NCBI GenBank assembly: GCA_017961965.1
Contig: JAGCWG010000224.1
Span: forward strand, 1-7,820
Direction of reading: 5' to 3'
Length of the DNA stretch: 7,820 nt
Source of the DNA: Bacteroidaceae bacterium
Lineage (GTDB): Bacteria > Bacteroidota > Bacteroidia > Bacteroidales > Bacteroidaceae
Within the stretch, counting starts at the first letter, position 1. Every line of letters begins with the position of its first letter. The position numbers were made by a program, and so were the translations under genes. Of this stretch, positions 1 through 6,898 are shown in pieces. The notes under the pieces were generated by a model that worked only from the letters and a program-made list of their open reading frames with translations, made no database searches and had not been told where the DNA came from.

Positions 1-96
1 AATGAGCAATTAGTAATATGCCATTCAGATTAGAACGCAAATGATAGACATGCTTTTATTCATTGCGAATTACTCACTACTTATTACAAAACATAC

Positions 97-130
97 AAGG
101 GACGTGTCAGTAATGGCATGTCCTTTTTTT
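97..130 (+). terminator. Rho-independent terminator of an off-window + strand gene
   Basis: The arm AAGGGACGTG (97-106) pairs over 10 bp, with two G-T wobbles, with CATGTCCTTT (117-126) across a 10-nt loop. It is followed directly by T residues through 130. This is the classic intrinsic terminator form for + strand transcription. No + strand gene ends inside the window here, so it should serve a gene upstream of position 1. Confidence 0.75.
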
Positions 131-161
131 GTTTGGCTGAAATCTCTTGTTAAATGCTAAA

Positions 162-196
162 TTAATGGTGTTTTAACACTGCTTAAACAGCGTAAA
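162..196 (+). repeat. TTAA-rich motif, left copy
   Basis: The stretch begins TTAATGGT and continues with TTAA boxes about 10 bp apart, including GCTTAAACAG. It aligns by eye with 6440-6477, which begins TTAATGGTTG and has GTTAAAC boxes 11 bp apart. Both copies lie in the same orientation, downstream of a + strand gene end or terminator. The function is unknown; it could be a protein-binding site or a short dispersed repeat. Confidence 0.4.
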
Positions 197-228
197 TGCA
201 CCGTTAAATGAAACGTAACCAAAATATC

Positions 229-281
229 GGAGCGCACTAATAACACAAAGGAGCGCACCAATTTTGCAACTGGTGCGCTCC
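229..281 (-). terminator. GC-rich hairpin with an extra arm copy, likely 3' end of the lyase transcript
   Basis: The arm GGAGCGCACCA (250-260) pairs perfectly over 11 bp with TGGTGCGCTCC (271-281) around a 10-nt loop. A further copy, GGAGCGCACTAAT, lies at 229-241, exactly 21 bp before the matching 250-262 copy. The hairpin sits 57 bp past the stop codon of the lyase gene. On the minus strand its 3' side runs into TTTGTGTTATT, an imperfect T-rich tail. A transcript-end hairpin is the simplest reading; the unpaired third copy could compete for the same partner arm. Confidence 0.5.
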
Positions 282-337
282 ATCATAAACGAGCGTTATT
301 TGTTTCCACAGACCACAGGGGCTGCGGAATATGTTGT

Positions 338-3300
338 TTACTTAGATATCTTTACTGAAGTGTGTTTACCATCCTCATTTACGATATTAAGTACATAAAT
401 GCCCTTGAGGTTTTGAGCTGCAAATGTTGTCTTTACGTTTGCCATTGGGCAAGTGAAGTGAGCAACAACCATACCTGACATATTAGTAACATCAACATTG
501 ACGATGTCGTCGGAAGCAATACCCTCAATGGCGTTGTATATTTCCTCGTTGCAACGTATGTAGAGAATACCGTTCTTGATGTCTGATGTGTCCCAATAGT
601 TCCATGCTGGAAGCTCAGGAAGTTCAAAGTTTACATTACCTACGTTTGCAGTCTTGACCTCAGTCCAAAGAATGAACTTGTCCGGAGAAGCAGGGTCTGT
701 TGTTGGAACAAAGCCATCGTACAATGTAGGAGCTATAGTTGCACCATCTGTAAACTTGAGGGTACTGATAGCTGTGATGTAAGCATTGTTTGGAGTGGTT
801 GTTGTAGTACCTTTGCGGAGACCAAGAATGAGACGTGACTTAGCACCGAATGTGACAGCCTTGTTGTTGAAGTGTGTGAAACCAGATATTGCTATGGCAT
901 TTGAACCAACCTGAAGTCCTCCATTGATTGTAAACGAGCTATTAGTCATAGGAACTGAGGCTGATTTTGACACGCAAAGGAGGAATCCGTTAGCACCAAC
1001 GGTAAGAGAGCCTGTACCAAGTGTAGAACCAGACTTAACCTGCAGTGTTCCAGCATCTACAGACACAGCACCTGTTGTAGTCCATACGCCAGATGTTGTC
1101 ATCCTACCTGTACCCATCTTTGTGAACTTATCGCTTCCTACCACCTTACCATCGAATGTGAAGTTGGCATCGTTACCTACCTGCCATGTGTTGGCACCTA
1201 CGGAAGTGCCGTTAGAGAATGCGCATGAGCCACCAAGTTCACCAGTACCTGTTACGTTACCGATACGGAGAGTCTTGCCTGAGTTCTGAACGTAACGGCT
1301 TGCAGGGATATTGAGTGTCCACATGTCACCACCATTTGATGTGTCGAATGTGAAGCGTCCGTCAGCAGCATATGTTGCCTGTGGTACGAGTGTTCCCTCA
1401 AAGTTCTTGAGGTTAAGCTGTATTGGAGTACGTGTAGCATAGTAGTTGCTACCCTTCTCTGTTGCACAATATACAGTAATCTGACCTGTACCCGTGAGAA
1501 CGAGGTTTGTTGTCGTACGGTTGATTGTTGTAAGGTTTGCCTTAGCCTTATCTGCTACGAAGATTGGAGTAGTGAGGAAACCAGTACCTGTAAGTGATGC
1601 TGTTCCCTGAAGTTCAATCTTGCTTGCCACCTTGTTGCCTGCATCAACAGTACCAGCTGTAGCTACGAGAGTGCCGAGTGAAGACGTTGAGTTGATGATG
1701 AGCCATCCGCTACCTTTCTTTGTAAGTTTAGTTCCGCTGAACGCAGCATCCATCTTAAACTCACCGTTGTTTTCAATCACACCACCGTTTTCGCCTATCA
1801 TCTTCATTGGTGAGCCCTGTTCAACAGCTGATGAGTTGCGGAGCACAGCACCATTCTCCATTGTGAAGAGGTTGGCGTTAGTAGTGACACCTCCGAGGTT
1901 ACCAACCTCGCTATACTGGTTAGAAAGAAGACTAACAACTGTCACTCCACCCTTGAGGTAGTTACCTCCAGTGTAAGTGTTCTTACCTGCCATCGTTACA
2001 GTACCAGTACCGTTGTTTGTGAACTTAGTTGCACCAACGATAGCGCCTGTACCAGAAATAGTATAATTTGAAGAGCCATTGAACTCCATAGAAGCAGGAG
2101 AAAGTTCGCCATTGACAGAAACCGTCGTTGTCTTTGCACCATCTGTAAAGAGAACGTTATCCTCAGAAACGAATGTTGCTGGCTCGTTCTCTATTGTAAA
2201 GTTTTCTGTCTCTGCCAAATCCCAGATAGAGTTCTTAGCACCAGTCCATACTACTGAGCCGGCATCGCGCAAGCCCTGTACCTCAAGCACGAGATTACCG
2301 TCTTCTACATATAGTCTCTTCTTGCTTGTTGCAATACCTTCAAGGATAATGTTTGAAACACTTGAGCCTGTAGCAAGTTCACCAATCTGACCGAGGATGT
2401 ACTTACCTGGAGCAATTTTATCCTCGCCAGCAGCAAGGTGAGGAACAATCACCAATACAGGGGAAAGGTATTTAGGACCACCCTGTGTCCATACTGTTCC
2501 TGTCTTGCGCTCTATGCTGAGATACTTAGCGTTTATCTTATCTGATGCAAGACCATCAGAGTAGATGTCGATAACGAGTCTTGAACCGAAACCGAGGGCA
2601 AGGGAATCTGTAGTGATAGTTCCCAATGAGTTCTCATCGCCTGGGCAGATTTCACTTGCATAGTCTGCCTTGATTGAACGGAACTCACCACCGTTGGAGT
2701 TGAGACGAACGAAGCGGTTGAGCCAGAGGGTAGAGTTCTTGAGCGTACCATCAAAGTCGAGAGTACCTGCCCAGATGTTTGTTGCACCTGTATGCTTGAA
2801 GTCCTTATTTGGCAACTTGAGTTTACCGTCACCCTGCTTTACGAGCATAGCATCGCCATCGAGATAACCGTCTGTAACCTCACAAGTATAATATGTATAT
2901 TTGATTGTAGCATCCTTAGCTGTATAATTTGTTCCTGCAGTACCTTGTACCCATGATGGAACATTTACAGTAAAGATATATGGCTTTGCACCATTGGCAA
3001 GACTAATCTTTGTATTACCATTCTCAAAGTGGATAGCGTGCTTACCATTGTATGATGCATCAAGAACGGCACCATTAGGAAGTTCGTCACGTCCAGTCAT
3101 AGTGAGTGGTGGAGGTGCTACTGTGAGTCCCTCAAGCTTACCGATGAAGTAGCTGAGATGAGGTGGCTGGTTGTATCCACACATCTGCCATACCATTGCA
3201 TTACGATACTGGTGGTCAGACCAAAGAGTAGGAATACGGTATGTAGTTGATGTTGGAGTTGAGTAGATGCGTATGTTGTTGTTAGCTGTACGCATGATGA

Positions 3301-5050
3301 TTTCCTCACGCCAGTCACCAAGGATATCTCCCTGATAACATGGAGTACCCTTTGTATAGTTGTTTGTCATTGAGCCCTCACATGTATATATAGGAGACCA
3401 GCTACCATATTTGGCAATACAACCTTCTGTATCAGCTCCATTAAGGTAGTTGAATGTCTCGCTACAGAGGTCACCATCCCAGTAGATGCGGAAGTTAGTG
3501 TTGATACCTGTTACATCCATTCCGCTTACACGACTATAAGTCACAGAACTGATGGCGCCATCACGAGAAGAGCAACCGATACAGCCAGGGAACTGGTCTG
3601 TAAAGTTAGCCATCATGGCACGACCGTCATCGTTACCACACTCATAACGGTAATATATCTTTGATGTAGTAGCATCACGATAGTTGTTACCTGGCTGATC
3701 TTCAAGACATGTATATATCTCAAGTCCCTTTGTATATGGGTTCATATCTGAAACGTGCTGAGCATCACCATGACCGAAACCAGTTGTAGAAAGTCCCTTA
3801 CCACAGTCATCAACAACCATTGAACCATATACTATCTCGTCACGTCCGTCTTCGTCAACATCAGCTACGACAAAGTTGTGGAAACCTTGCCACATCCAGT
3901 AGCCGCCTGCAGTCTGACGCCAATCCCAACGAAGATTGAGCTTATGAGTAGCTGGGTCAACATCATAAGCACGCATCTTAATCTGTGTATAGATACCACG
4001 TGCAAAGAAAATACTTGGTTTCTTACCATCAAGATAAGGAGCACCGAAGAAATGCTTTGATGAACGGTGACCATAACCATCACCCCAAGCCTTCTCTACG
4101 AGACCATCGTATGCACCACCTGCCTCAAGTTTGCTTGGGTTCTCTGAATCCTCAAGACGCTTGAGTGGATAGTCCATATAGAATGTTTTGTCTGTCAACT
4201 GATATGGCACACCTGTTTCTCCGTTTACATACACGAGATATTCTGCACCTGAGTGCATGAACCAGTTAGTACCACCTCCTGTTGCTGCACGCCAATTCTT
4301 GTTCTTGTCACCAACAACATAGGTCTTACCATCGGCAGCATGAATCTCTGTTCCATCGGCAGCACGGAAGATAGCCTCAGCCTTACCATCGCCATCCCAG
4401 TCGTAGGCAACGATGTTCTGCTCATTGTTCTGAAAGTCACCCATGTTAGGACCGCAGTTTACCCACCAGAGACGAGTGCCATCCTGCTTGAGACACTCAA
4501 AGATTGAGTATTCGTAAGTATCCACTCCATCAATCTTAGGACCGTTCTTAGGATAGCTCTGTGACATCTCACTCTGGTTGTCAAACTTCATGAGGATATC
4601 GATCTCGCCATCACCGTCAACATCGGCACAGCAAGCATCATTTGGTACGAGTGTACTCTTGATGCCCTCATGTGTAAGTTTGATTTCCTTGTAGCTCTTG
4701 CTCCATACGGAAGCTGGAGCACATTGTGGCTTTTCAACGCCACGAACCACAGCGGCAACAGTATATTTGCTGTTCACTGTACCTGTCTTGTCTGTAAAGT
4801 TTGAAACCTTGAGCGGAGTGTCATTAAGTTTCACACCATCACGATAGACATTGTACTCAACGCCATAATATTCCTCGGCATTGATACGCCAGTTGATGTA
4901 AACACCACTTGAAACCTTCATGGCAATAAGTCCACGATCAAGCTTATCTGTCGTTCTCTGTGCAAATGCACTTCCTGAAAACAACATAGAGCAAGCAAAA
5001 ACAACTATAAATGTCATTACTTTACTCACTTTCTGTCCATTTGTGTTCAT
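338..5050 (-). CDS. Secreted PL11 rhamnogalacturonan lyase with autotransporter-like repeats and C-terminal sorting domain
   Basis: The product has 1570 residues. PL11 enzymes cleave the rhamnogalacturonan I backbone of pectin by beta-elimination; characterised members such as YesW of Bacillus subtilis are calcium-dependent eight-bladed beta-propellers of about 600 residues. Visible here are a signal peptide ending near AFA (28-30), a family-type N-terminal domain (about 37-115, DRGLIAMKVSSG, YNVYRDG), and acidic calcium-loop motifs DVDGDGEID (near 143), DWDGDGKAE (near 217) and DVDEDGRDE (near 395). Family signatures GHGDAQH (near 425), GDILGDWREE (near 574) and YNQPPHLSYFIG (near 625) follow. 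Beyond about 645 come Gly/Thr/Ser-rich beta-strand repeats resembling autotransporter passenger (PATR) units, clearest at about 1007-1038, 1110-1138 and 1308-1355. Residues 1506-1570 resemble a type IX secretion type A sorting domain, ending GIYVLNIVNEDGKHTSVKISK-like with the usual GxY-strand-K pattern. No autotransporter barrel is present. The first Met is used because the basic n-region (K7, K10) precedes the hydrophobic core. The enzyme family is clear; the role of the long repeat part is inferred. Confidence 0.92.
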   Translation of the reverse strand: MNTNGQKVSKVMTFIVVFACSMLFSGSAFAQRTTDKLDRGLIAMKVSSGVYINWRINAEEYYGVEYNVYRDGVKLNDTPLKVSNFTDKTGTVNSKYTVAAVVRGVEKPQCAPASVWSKSYKEIKLTHEGIKSTLVPNDACCADVDGDGEIDILMKFDNQSEMSQSYPKNGPKIDGVDTYEYSIFECLKQDGTRLWWVNCGPNMGDFQNNEQNIVAYDWDGDGKAEAIFRAADGTEIHAADGKTYVVGDKNKNWRAATGGGTNWFMHSGAEYLVYVNGETGVPYQLTDKTFYMDYPLKRLEDSENPSKLEAGGAYDGLVEKAWGDGYGHRSSKHFFGAPYLDGKKPSIFFARGIYTQIKMRAYDVDPATHKLNLRWDWRQTAGGYWMWQGFHNFVVADVDEDGRDEIVYGSMVVDDCGKGLSTTGFGHGDAQHVSDMNPYTKGLEIYTCLEDQPGNNYRDATTSKIYYRYECGNDDGRAMMANFTDQFPGCIGCSSRDGAISSVTYSRVSGMDVTGINTNFRIYWDGDLCSETFNYLNGADTEGCIAKYGSWSPIYTCEGSMTNNYTKGTPCYQGDILGDWREEIIMRTANNNIRIYSTPTSTTYRIPTLWSDHQYRNAMVWQMCGYNQPPHLSYFIGKLEGLTVAPPPLTMTGRDELPNGAVLDASYNGKHAIHFENGNTKISLANGAKPYIFTVNVPSWVQGTAGTNYTAKDATIKYTYYTCEVTDGYLDGDAMLVKQGDGKLKLPNKDFKHTGATNIWAGTLDFDGTLKNSTLWLNRFVRLNSNGGEFRSIKADYASEICPGDENSLGTITTDSLALGFGSRLVIDIYSDGLASDKINAKYLSIERKTGTVWTQGGPKYLSPVLVIVPHLAAGEDKIAPGKYILGQIGELATGSSVSNIILEGIATSKKRLYVEDGNLVLEVQGLRDAGSVVWTGAKNSIWDLAETENFTIENEPATFVSEDNVLFTDGAKTTTVSVNGELSPASMEFNGSSNYTISGTGAIVGATKFTNNGTGTVTMAGKNTYTGGNYLKGGVTVVSLLSNQYSEVGNLGGVTTNANLFTMENGAVLRNSSAVEQGSPMKMIGENGGVIENNGEFKMDAAFSGTKLTKKGSGWLIINSTSSLGTLVATAGTVDAGNKVASKIELQGTASLTGTGFLTTPIFVADKAKANLTTINRTTTNLVLTGTGQITVYCATEKGSNYYATRTPIQLNLKNFEGTLVPQATYAADGRFTFDTSNGGDMWTLNIPASRYVQNSGKTLRIGNVTGTGELGGSCAFSNGTSVGANTWQVGNDANFTFDGKVVGSDKFTKMGTGRMTTSGVWTTTGAVSVDAGTLQVKSGSTLGTGSLTVGANGFLLCVSKSASVPMTNSSFTINGGLQVGSNAIAISGFTHFNNKAVTFGAKSRLILGLRKGTTTTTPNNAYITAISTLKFTDGATIAPTLYDGFVPTTDPASPDKFILWTEVKTANVGNVNFELPELPAWNYWDTSDIKNGILYIRCNEEIYNAIEGIASDDIVNVDVTNMSGMVVAHFTCPMANVKTTFAAQNLKGIYVLNIVNEDGKHTSVKISK

Positions 5051-5115
5051 TAAGATAATTTTTTGTTAGTAATTAGTATAACGCTACTATTTAGTAAAGT
5101 TTTTGAATAACGCCA

Positions 5116-5147
5116 CAAAGATAGGTATTTTTTAGGCAATAAACTAA
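5116..5147 (-). promoter_or_regulatory. Candidate promoter of the PL11 lyase gene
   Basis: Reading the minus strand, TATCTTTG (5123 down to 5116) matches the Bacteroidetes -7 consensus TAnnTTTG. A TTAG (5147 down to 5144), one base off the TTTG -33 element, lies 20 bp upstream. Transcription would start near 5109, leaving a leader of about 58 nt before the ATG at 5050. No sigma-54, ECF or clear operator motif was recognised nearby. Confidence 0.55.
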
Positions 5148-5338
5148 CACTATCTATTACTTTCGTCTTATTCTGTTGGATTATTGTTACATTTCTTCCC
5201 CTATGTTACATAAATAAGCCGTTTGAATGAAAGTTTTAAGTTTTAAACTCACAATAATTCCTATCAGAAACATCGAAAAATATCGATTTTGCATAAAACG
5301 CTCCTTTATTCCATATAAAAAATTGTTTTTGCAATCAA

Positions 5339-5373
5339 TTTGTCTTTTTTTTACGAATAATTACATACTTTTG
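5339..5373 (+). promoter_or_regulatory. Candidate promoter of the lipoprotein pair
   Basis: TACTTTTG (5366-5373) matches the Bacteroidetes -7 consensus TAnnTTTG exactly. TTTG at 5339-5342 could be the -33 element, although the 23-bp spacing is longer than the usual 19-21 bp. Transcription would start near 5380, about 25 nt before the GTG at 5405, and could run through both lipoprotein genes. Confidence 0.5.
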
Positions 5374-5404
5374 TACACAGATAACAAACAAGCCAAACAT
5401 TATT

Positions 5405-5548
5405 GTGAAGAAACTCAAATTTTTATTTGCACTAATTATTTTTATTAGTTGCTCAAATGATAACAATTTTGAAACAACAATCCTTCCACAAAATGATGTC
5501 AAAGAAGAAAAAACAAAAATCAGAATTGGAATTCACAAAGAGATATGA
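5405..5548 (+). CDS. Small putative lipoprotein (GTG start)
   Basis: This 47-residue frame begins GTG and reads as a textbook lipoprotein signal: basic start (MKKLK, with GTG read as Met), hydrophobic core FLFALIIF, then FISC with the lipidated Cys at residue 16. The mature part is only about 32 residues, polar and rich in Lys, Glu and Asn, with no domain I recognise. The -3 position of the lipobox is Phe rather than the usual Leu, which the next gene's product shares. It lies about 30 bp after an exact -7 element and 25 bp before the next lipoprotein gene, so the two could be co-transcribed. It may be a genuine tiny lipoprotein or the surviving N-terminus of a decayed larger one; I see no in-frame continuation after the TGA. 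The mature sequence does not resemble that of the downstream lipoprotein. Confidence 0.5.
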   Translation: MKKLKFLFALIIFISCSNDNNFETTILPQNDVKEEKTKIRIGIHKEI

Positions 5549-5573
5549 TTTATAACTTTACAAAAAAATAATC

Positions 5574-6404
5574 ATGAAAACGAATACATTTATCCTTATA
5601 GCACTTTGTGCTTACGTTTTTTCTTCTTGTGAGAAGAAAGAAGTTATCGATATCGAAGACGTCAATACACCTTCAAATAACAATTACACACCTGAAGACC
5701 CTTACGGAACAATGTTTGATGGTGGGTTGTTACAAACTCTTGACATTGATGCACATCCAAGCAATTATAAATATTATAATTCTTCAAATCAAACTTTTGA
5801 TGATTATTCTGTGATGGGATTGCTTGTTGAACCTGCATATTCAGAAATCGCCGTCAGAACTATTTACGATTATCTATCGACAGAAGAAGCAACGGCTTTG
5901 AATGACTCTGTGTATAACTATGGCAGAAAAAGGACATCATTCATACAACAAGCACTGAAGAACAATGCAGAAGCACGTCGCCATGCATGGGTTCCATACG
6001 GAACTGCATATATAAATGGAGACGTTGCCATAACTTGTGACAAGACATTGTTCGGGAAAGAACCTGGTGAGAACCTTGCTGAATACTTCAAGGTTAGGCA
6101 ATATGCGTTGTACACAGTACGAGGTATTGAGAATCCTGTCCTCACTTATATCTTAGATGAAGATACACCAAAGAAAGTAAATGAATTCTTTACAAATGAA
6201 ACTTGGACGGAATACGAATACACTATTTCTTTTGATTCAATCCCAGATGAGAAATATAATGAATTGACACTCACTATGACTATGCCACTCAAGGTGGAAC
6301 ATATCCATAGGTATTTCCTGTATAAAGTAAGAGGTTACGACAGGGCAATGGAAATAACATCTAAGACTATAAGCGGAAGTTTCACGGCAAGATTCAAACA
6401 ATAG
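5574..6404 (+). CDS. Unrecognised lipoprotein, 276 residues
   Basis: The product starts MKTNTFILIALCAYVFSSCEKK, a lipoprotein signal peptide with the acylated Cys at residue 19 followed by charged residues, as is common for Bacteroidetes envelope lipoproteins. A low-complexity Asn/Pro/Asp/Glu linker (about 20-45) leads into a mature domain of about 230 residues with many Tyr and alternating polar/hydrophobic stretches near the C-terminus (ELTLTMTMPLKVE; SGSFTARFKQ), suggesting beta-sheet. I see no catalytic motif, SusD-like TPR pattern or known repeat, and I do not recognise the family. It is 25 bp downstream of the small lipoprotein and may share its promoter; no Shine-Dalgarno sequence is obvious, only an A-rich leader. 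It faces away from the lyase gene, so a shared pectin role is not supported beyond proximity. That it is a real gene is well supported; its function is unknown. Confidence 0.85.
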   Translation: MKTNTFILIALCAYVFSSCEKKEVIDIEDVNTPSNNNYTPEDPYGTMFDGGLLQTLDIDAHPSNYKYYNSSNQTFDDYSVMGLLVEPAYSEIAVRTIYDYLSTEEATALNDSVYNYGRKRTSFIQQALKNNAEARRHAWVPYGTAYINGDVAITCDKTLFGKEPGENLAEYFKVRQYALYTVRGIENPVLTYILDEDTPKKVNEFFTNETWTEYEYTISFDSIPDEKYNELTLTMTMPLKVEHIHRYFLYKVRGYDRAMEITSKTISGSFTARFKQ

Positions 6405-6428
6405 GCTTCAATTACAATATTAAGGTAT

Positions 6429-6477
6429 CCATTAAGCATTTAATGGTTGTTAAACATCCGTTAAACAGGTAATAAAC
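6429..6477 (+). repeat. Hairpin plus GTTAAAC direct repeats, right copy of the TTAA-rich motif
   Basis: CCATTAA (6429-6435) pairs perfectly with TTAATGG (6440-6446) across a GCAT loop. GTTAAAC then occurs at 6449-6455 and again at 6460-6466, exactly 11 bp apart. The block from 6440 aligns by eye with 162-196. It starts 25 bp after the lipoprotein stop codon. There is no T-run after the hairpin, so it is a weak terminator candidate. Confidence 0.4.
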
Positions 6478-6614
6478 GATGGTGGAATGCTGTTTGACTT
6501 GCTATTGAACATAGTTAGCAAGATGAAAAATGTGGGAGAACAAAAAACGTTTATGTTGCCCCTGCACAGACGGCATTTCAGCCATATTGTCCTAAAGTTC
6601 ATAGTCTCTAATGA

Positions 6615-6647
6615 GTCAGTACTTAGTCAGTACTTTGACTGTACTTT
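6615..6647 (+). repeat. Three 11-bp tandem direct repeats
   Basis: GTCAGTACTTA (6615-6625), GTCAGTACTTT (6626-6636) and GACTGTACTTT (6637-6647) abut without gaps. The first two differ at one base and the third at two bases from the second. The period is about one turn of the DNA helix, which suits a row of protein-binding sites, but slippage-generated repeats are equally possible. Confidence 0.6.
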
Positions 6648-6678
6648 ACTGTAAGTGTGTGTTTGACGGAAAAACCAT

Positions 6679-6734
6679 TACTGCGCAGTATCGACTTCAA
6701 CATTGCGCATTATTGAAGTCGTTACTGCGCAGTA
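6679..6734. repeat. 56-bp near-perfect palindrome with three TGCGCA boxes
   Basis: The left arm (6679-6700) is TACTGCGCAGTA, T, CGACTTCAA. The right arm (6713-6734) is TTGAAGTCG, T, TACTGCGCAGTA. The arms are complementary over 22 nt with one T-T mismatch, around a 12-nt centre that itself contains TGCGCA. TACTGCGCAGTA is also a perfect palindrome on its own. The TGCGCA boxes begin at 6682, 6704 and 6726, each exactly 22 bp apart and symmetric about 6706.5. Confidence 0.85.
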
Positions 6735-6745
6735 GTATTTTTTTT
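6679..6745 (+). terminator. Possible + strand terminator formed by the palindrome and T-run
   Basis: The 22-bp stem is followed after three bases (GTA) by eight T residues (6738-6745), as in intrinsic terminators. It lies about 275 bp past the lipoprotein stop, which is far for a terminator. The self-complementary boxes also suggest a binding site, so this is only one reading of the structure. Confidence 0.35.
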
Positions 6746-6766
6746 CATCACCGAAAGAATGGCAAA

Positions 6767-6898
6767 ATCGAACGAGGTAAGATGTGCAACATCATACGAG
6801 GTATGATATGACGTATCGAACGAGGATTGATGTACAATATCGAACGAGGTACGATATACAACATCGATAGTAATCGATATACAACATCGATAGTAATC
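6767..6898. repeat. Six degenerate 24-bp tandem repeats, most able to form small hairpins
   Basis: Units start at 6767, 6791, 6815, 6839 (24 bp each), 6863 (23 bp) and 6886 (partial, about 13 bp). The first four have the form of a 7-nt arm, a GAG loop, a 7-nt arm and a 7-nt spacer such as ATACAAC. Unit 2 (ATCATAC GAG GTATGAT) pairs perfectly; unit 4 (ATCGAAC GAG GTACGAT) has one mismatch; units 1 and 3 pair less well. Unit 5 has ATCGAT, AGTA, ATCGAT. The spacers are too short and too similar for a CRISPR array. Confidence 0.8.

Larger units (their letters stand above)
1..337. other. Non-coding left flank (terminator, TTAA motif, hairpin)
   Basis: No convincing gene is present; all three + frames close within the first 33 bases. 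The stretch holds a + strand terminator (97-130), a TTAA-rich motif (162-196) resembling one at 6440-6477, and a strong hairpin with a flanking third copy of its arm (229-281), described separately. The terminator implies a + strand gene just outside the window, convergent with the lyase gene. Confidence 0.8.
5051..5404. other. Divergent intergenic region
   Basis: This AT-rich region separates the minus-strand lyase gene from the plus-strand lipoproteins. It holds one candidate promoter in each direction (5116-5147 and 5339-5373). The stretch between about 5150 and 5335 shows no repeat, RNA gene or hairpin I can support. A 73-codon open frame crossing its right part is judged spurious. Confidence 0.6.

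Noticed and set aside
1..90. Possible end of a + strand gene or an AT-rich intergenic repeat
   Set aside because: Ten codons before the first stop in frame 1 are too few to judge, and the ATTAGTAAT-type similarity between the two ends of this stretch is weak.
924..1289. Plus-strand frame of 121 codons, and similar frames within 338-5050
   Set aside because: They are antisense or shifted shadows of the continuous lyase gene, whose domains are recognisable throughout.
5227..5448. Plus-strand frame of 73 codons in the divergent region
   Set aside because: It runs through AT-rich regulatory DNA, covers the candidate promoter at 5339-5373, and overlaps the better-supported small lipoprotein in another frame.
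5526..5560. Separate promoter for the 276-residue lipoprotein (TTGG and TAACTTTA)
   Set aside because: The -7 element is imperfect, the spacing of 23 bp is long, and the leader before the ATG would be only a few bases.
6498..6522. Hairpin CTTGCTA / TAGCAAG with an 11-nt loop
   Set aside because: A 7-bp stem in AT-rich DNA with no T-run and no adjacent gene end is close to chance expectation.
6767..6898. CRISPR array
   Set aside because: The units are contiguous with only about 7 nt of conserved spacer between hairpins, there are no unique spacers, and no cas gene is visible.
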